A stretch of 61,152 nt of DNA from Acidobacteriota bacterium (lineage in GTDB: Bacteria > Acidobacteriota > Terriglobia > Acidiferrales > UBA7541), in NCBI GenBank assembly GCA_021788095.1, contig JAJYLB010000022.1, positions 1 through 61,152 of the forward strand. The letters are read 5' to 3'. The translations under genes and the position numbers were made by a program. Below are positions 60,772 through 61,152 of this stretch, piece after piece (within the stretch, counting starts at the first letter, position 1; every line of letters begins with the position of its first letter). The notes under the pieces are model-generated. The model had not been told where the DNA came from and ran no database searches. It worked only from the letters and a program-made list of their open reading frames with translations.

Positions 60772-61152
60772 TCACATCTTCATCTTCGGCATTTTCATGG
60801 GCATGGGGAATGGCGTGGCAGGCGAGTTGCCGGTCACGCCGAAAACCGCTTTGGCTTCGGGCGGAAGGTGGCTGGTGTTCGAGAGGAAGGTCACCACCTG
60901 CCAGATTTCCCGGTCCTCCAGCACGTTCTTCCAGCCGGGCATGCCCGTCCAGCGCACACCATGCAGAATAATGTAGTAGTTCTCGTTTTCCTCCATGTCG
61001 GGAAGATCGGTGAGGAATTGCGGCGGCGGCGGGTACAGGGTGTGGGCCAGCGGCGATATCGGCCGCGCCGGATCGCCATGGCAGAGCGCACAGTGCTGGC
61101 GATAGATGGACGCTCCTGAAACGAGGTTCGCCGCCGTGGCCTCGACGGGATT
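60772..61152 (-). CDS. Cytochrome c, N-terminus beyond window
   Basis: Open from the window end for 126 residues. A heme motif is at HCALCHGDPARPISPLAHTLYPPPPQFL with a probable distal Met in WTGMPGWKNVLEDREIWQVVTFLSN, a class I cytochrome c fold. The C-terminus is Met/Pro/Lys-rich (TPFPMPMKMPKMKM), matching the copper-binding style of its neighbours. It ends 98 bases before the multicopper oxidase start and may pass electrons from copper oxidation. Confidence 0.85.
   Translation of the reverse strand, partial: NPVEATAANLVSGASIYRQHCALCHGDPARPISPLAHTLYPPPPQFLTDLPDMEENENYYIILHGVRWTGMPGWKNVLEDREIWQVVTFLSNTSHLPPEAKAVFGVTGNSPATPFPMPMKMPKMKM

Noticed and set aside
1..61152. CRISPR arrays, rRNA genes, IS transposases, prophage genes or an origin of replication
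   Set aside because: Looked for regularly spaced repeats, rRNA cores, DDE transposases and phage structural genes; none seen.

Overview
High-GC bacterial DNA, most consistent with Acidobacteriota. The pointers are a PadR regulator next to a residue of an acidobacterial-type MacB/FtsX permease, a DUF3300/DUF2950 pair, Tat-exported GH127 hydrolases, a DUF4382-type lipoprotein and many TPR/TonB proteins. This is inference from gene families; no rRNA is present and the species cannot be named.

Layout. 0-8 kb: the end of a cupredoxin-like protein, an OmpR-type two-component pair, a GG-aromatic pentapeptide protein with a glycosyltransferase, a secreted YqgE homologue, two DUF72 proteins around an HPF-like protein, and a DUF2293 protein. 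8-21.6 kb: tRNA-Lys(UUU) followed by a toxin-antitoxin-rich stretch (HigBA-like, HipBA, VapBC, and two broken vapC relics), interleaved with a GH127 hydrolase, a TonB-like protein, a DUF481 outer-membrane protein and a TPR protein. 21.8-29.6 kb: a Tat-exported glycan-degradation pair (DUF5695-like plus GH127 with a C-terminal discoidin-like domain), then DUF3300-DUF2950.

29.8-32 kb is the most unusual part. It holds a tiny secreted peptide gene, a drastically shortened PadR-linked permease, and a small mercury-type operon under a MerR-like promoter. That operon encodes a 45-residue MerR stub, a MerT-like protein and a thioredoxin-like protein. In the last of these an in-frame UGA replaces the first cysteine of the CxxC motif and is followed at once by a SECIS-like hairpin, so it is a candidate selenoprotein. 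32-39.5 kb: a TPR lipo/secreted protein, a metallophosphoesterase, an M61 peptidase and a DUF4382/DUF5666 lipoprotein.

39.6-61 kb is a copper/silver handling island. It contains a CopA-type P-type ATPase with YHS and heavy-metal-binding domains, a Met-rich periplasmic protein, an NtrC-type response regulator with its kinase, a cytochrome c, a heme-containing outer-membrane barrel, a CusCBA-like RND efflux system with a NosL-like protein, a second TolC-type protein, a CopA-type multicopper oxidase and a cytochrome c cut by the window end. Candidate sigma-54 (-24/-12) promoters and a shared palindromic/TGGCYCATTTGCSGCA motif lie upstream of the Met-rich gene and in the divergent porin/efflux intergenic region. 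This suggests that the NtrC-type pair controls the island. Two MITE-like inverted-repeat elements and several internally deleted genes indicate a deletion-prone neighbourhood.
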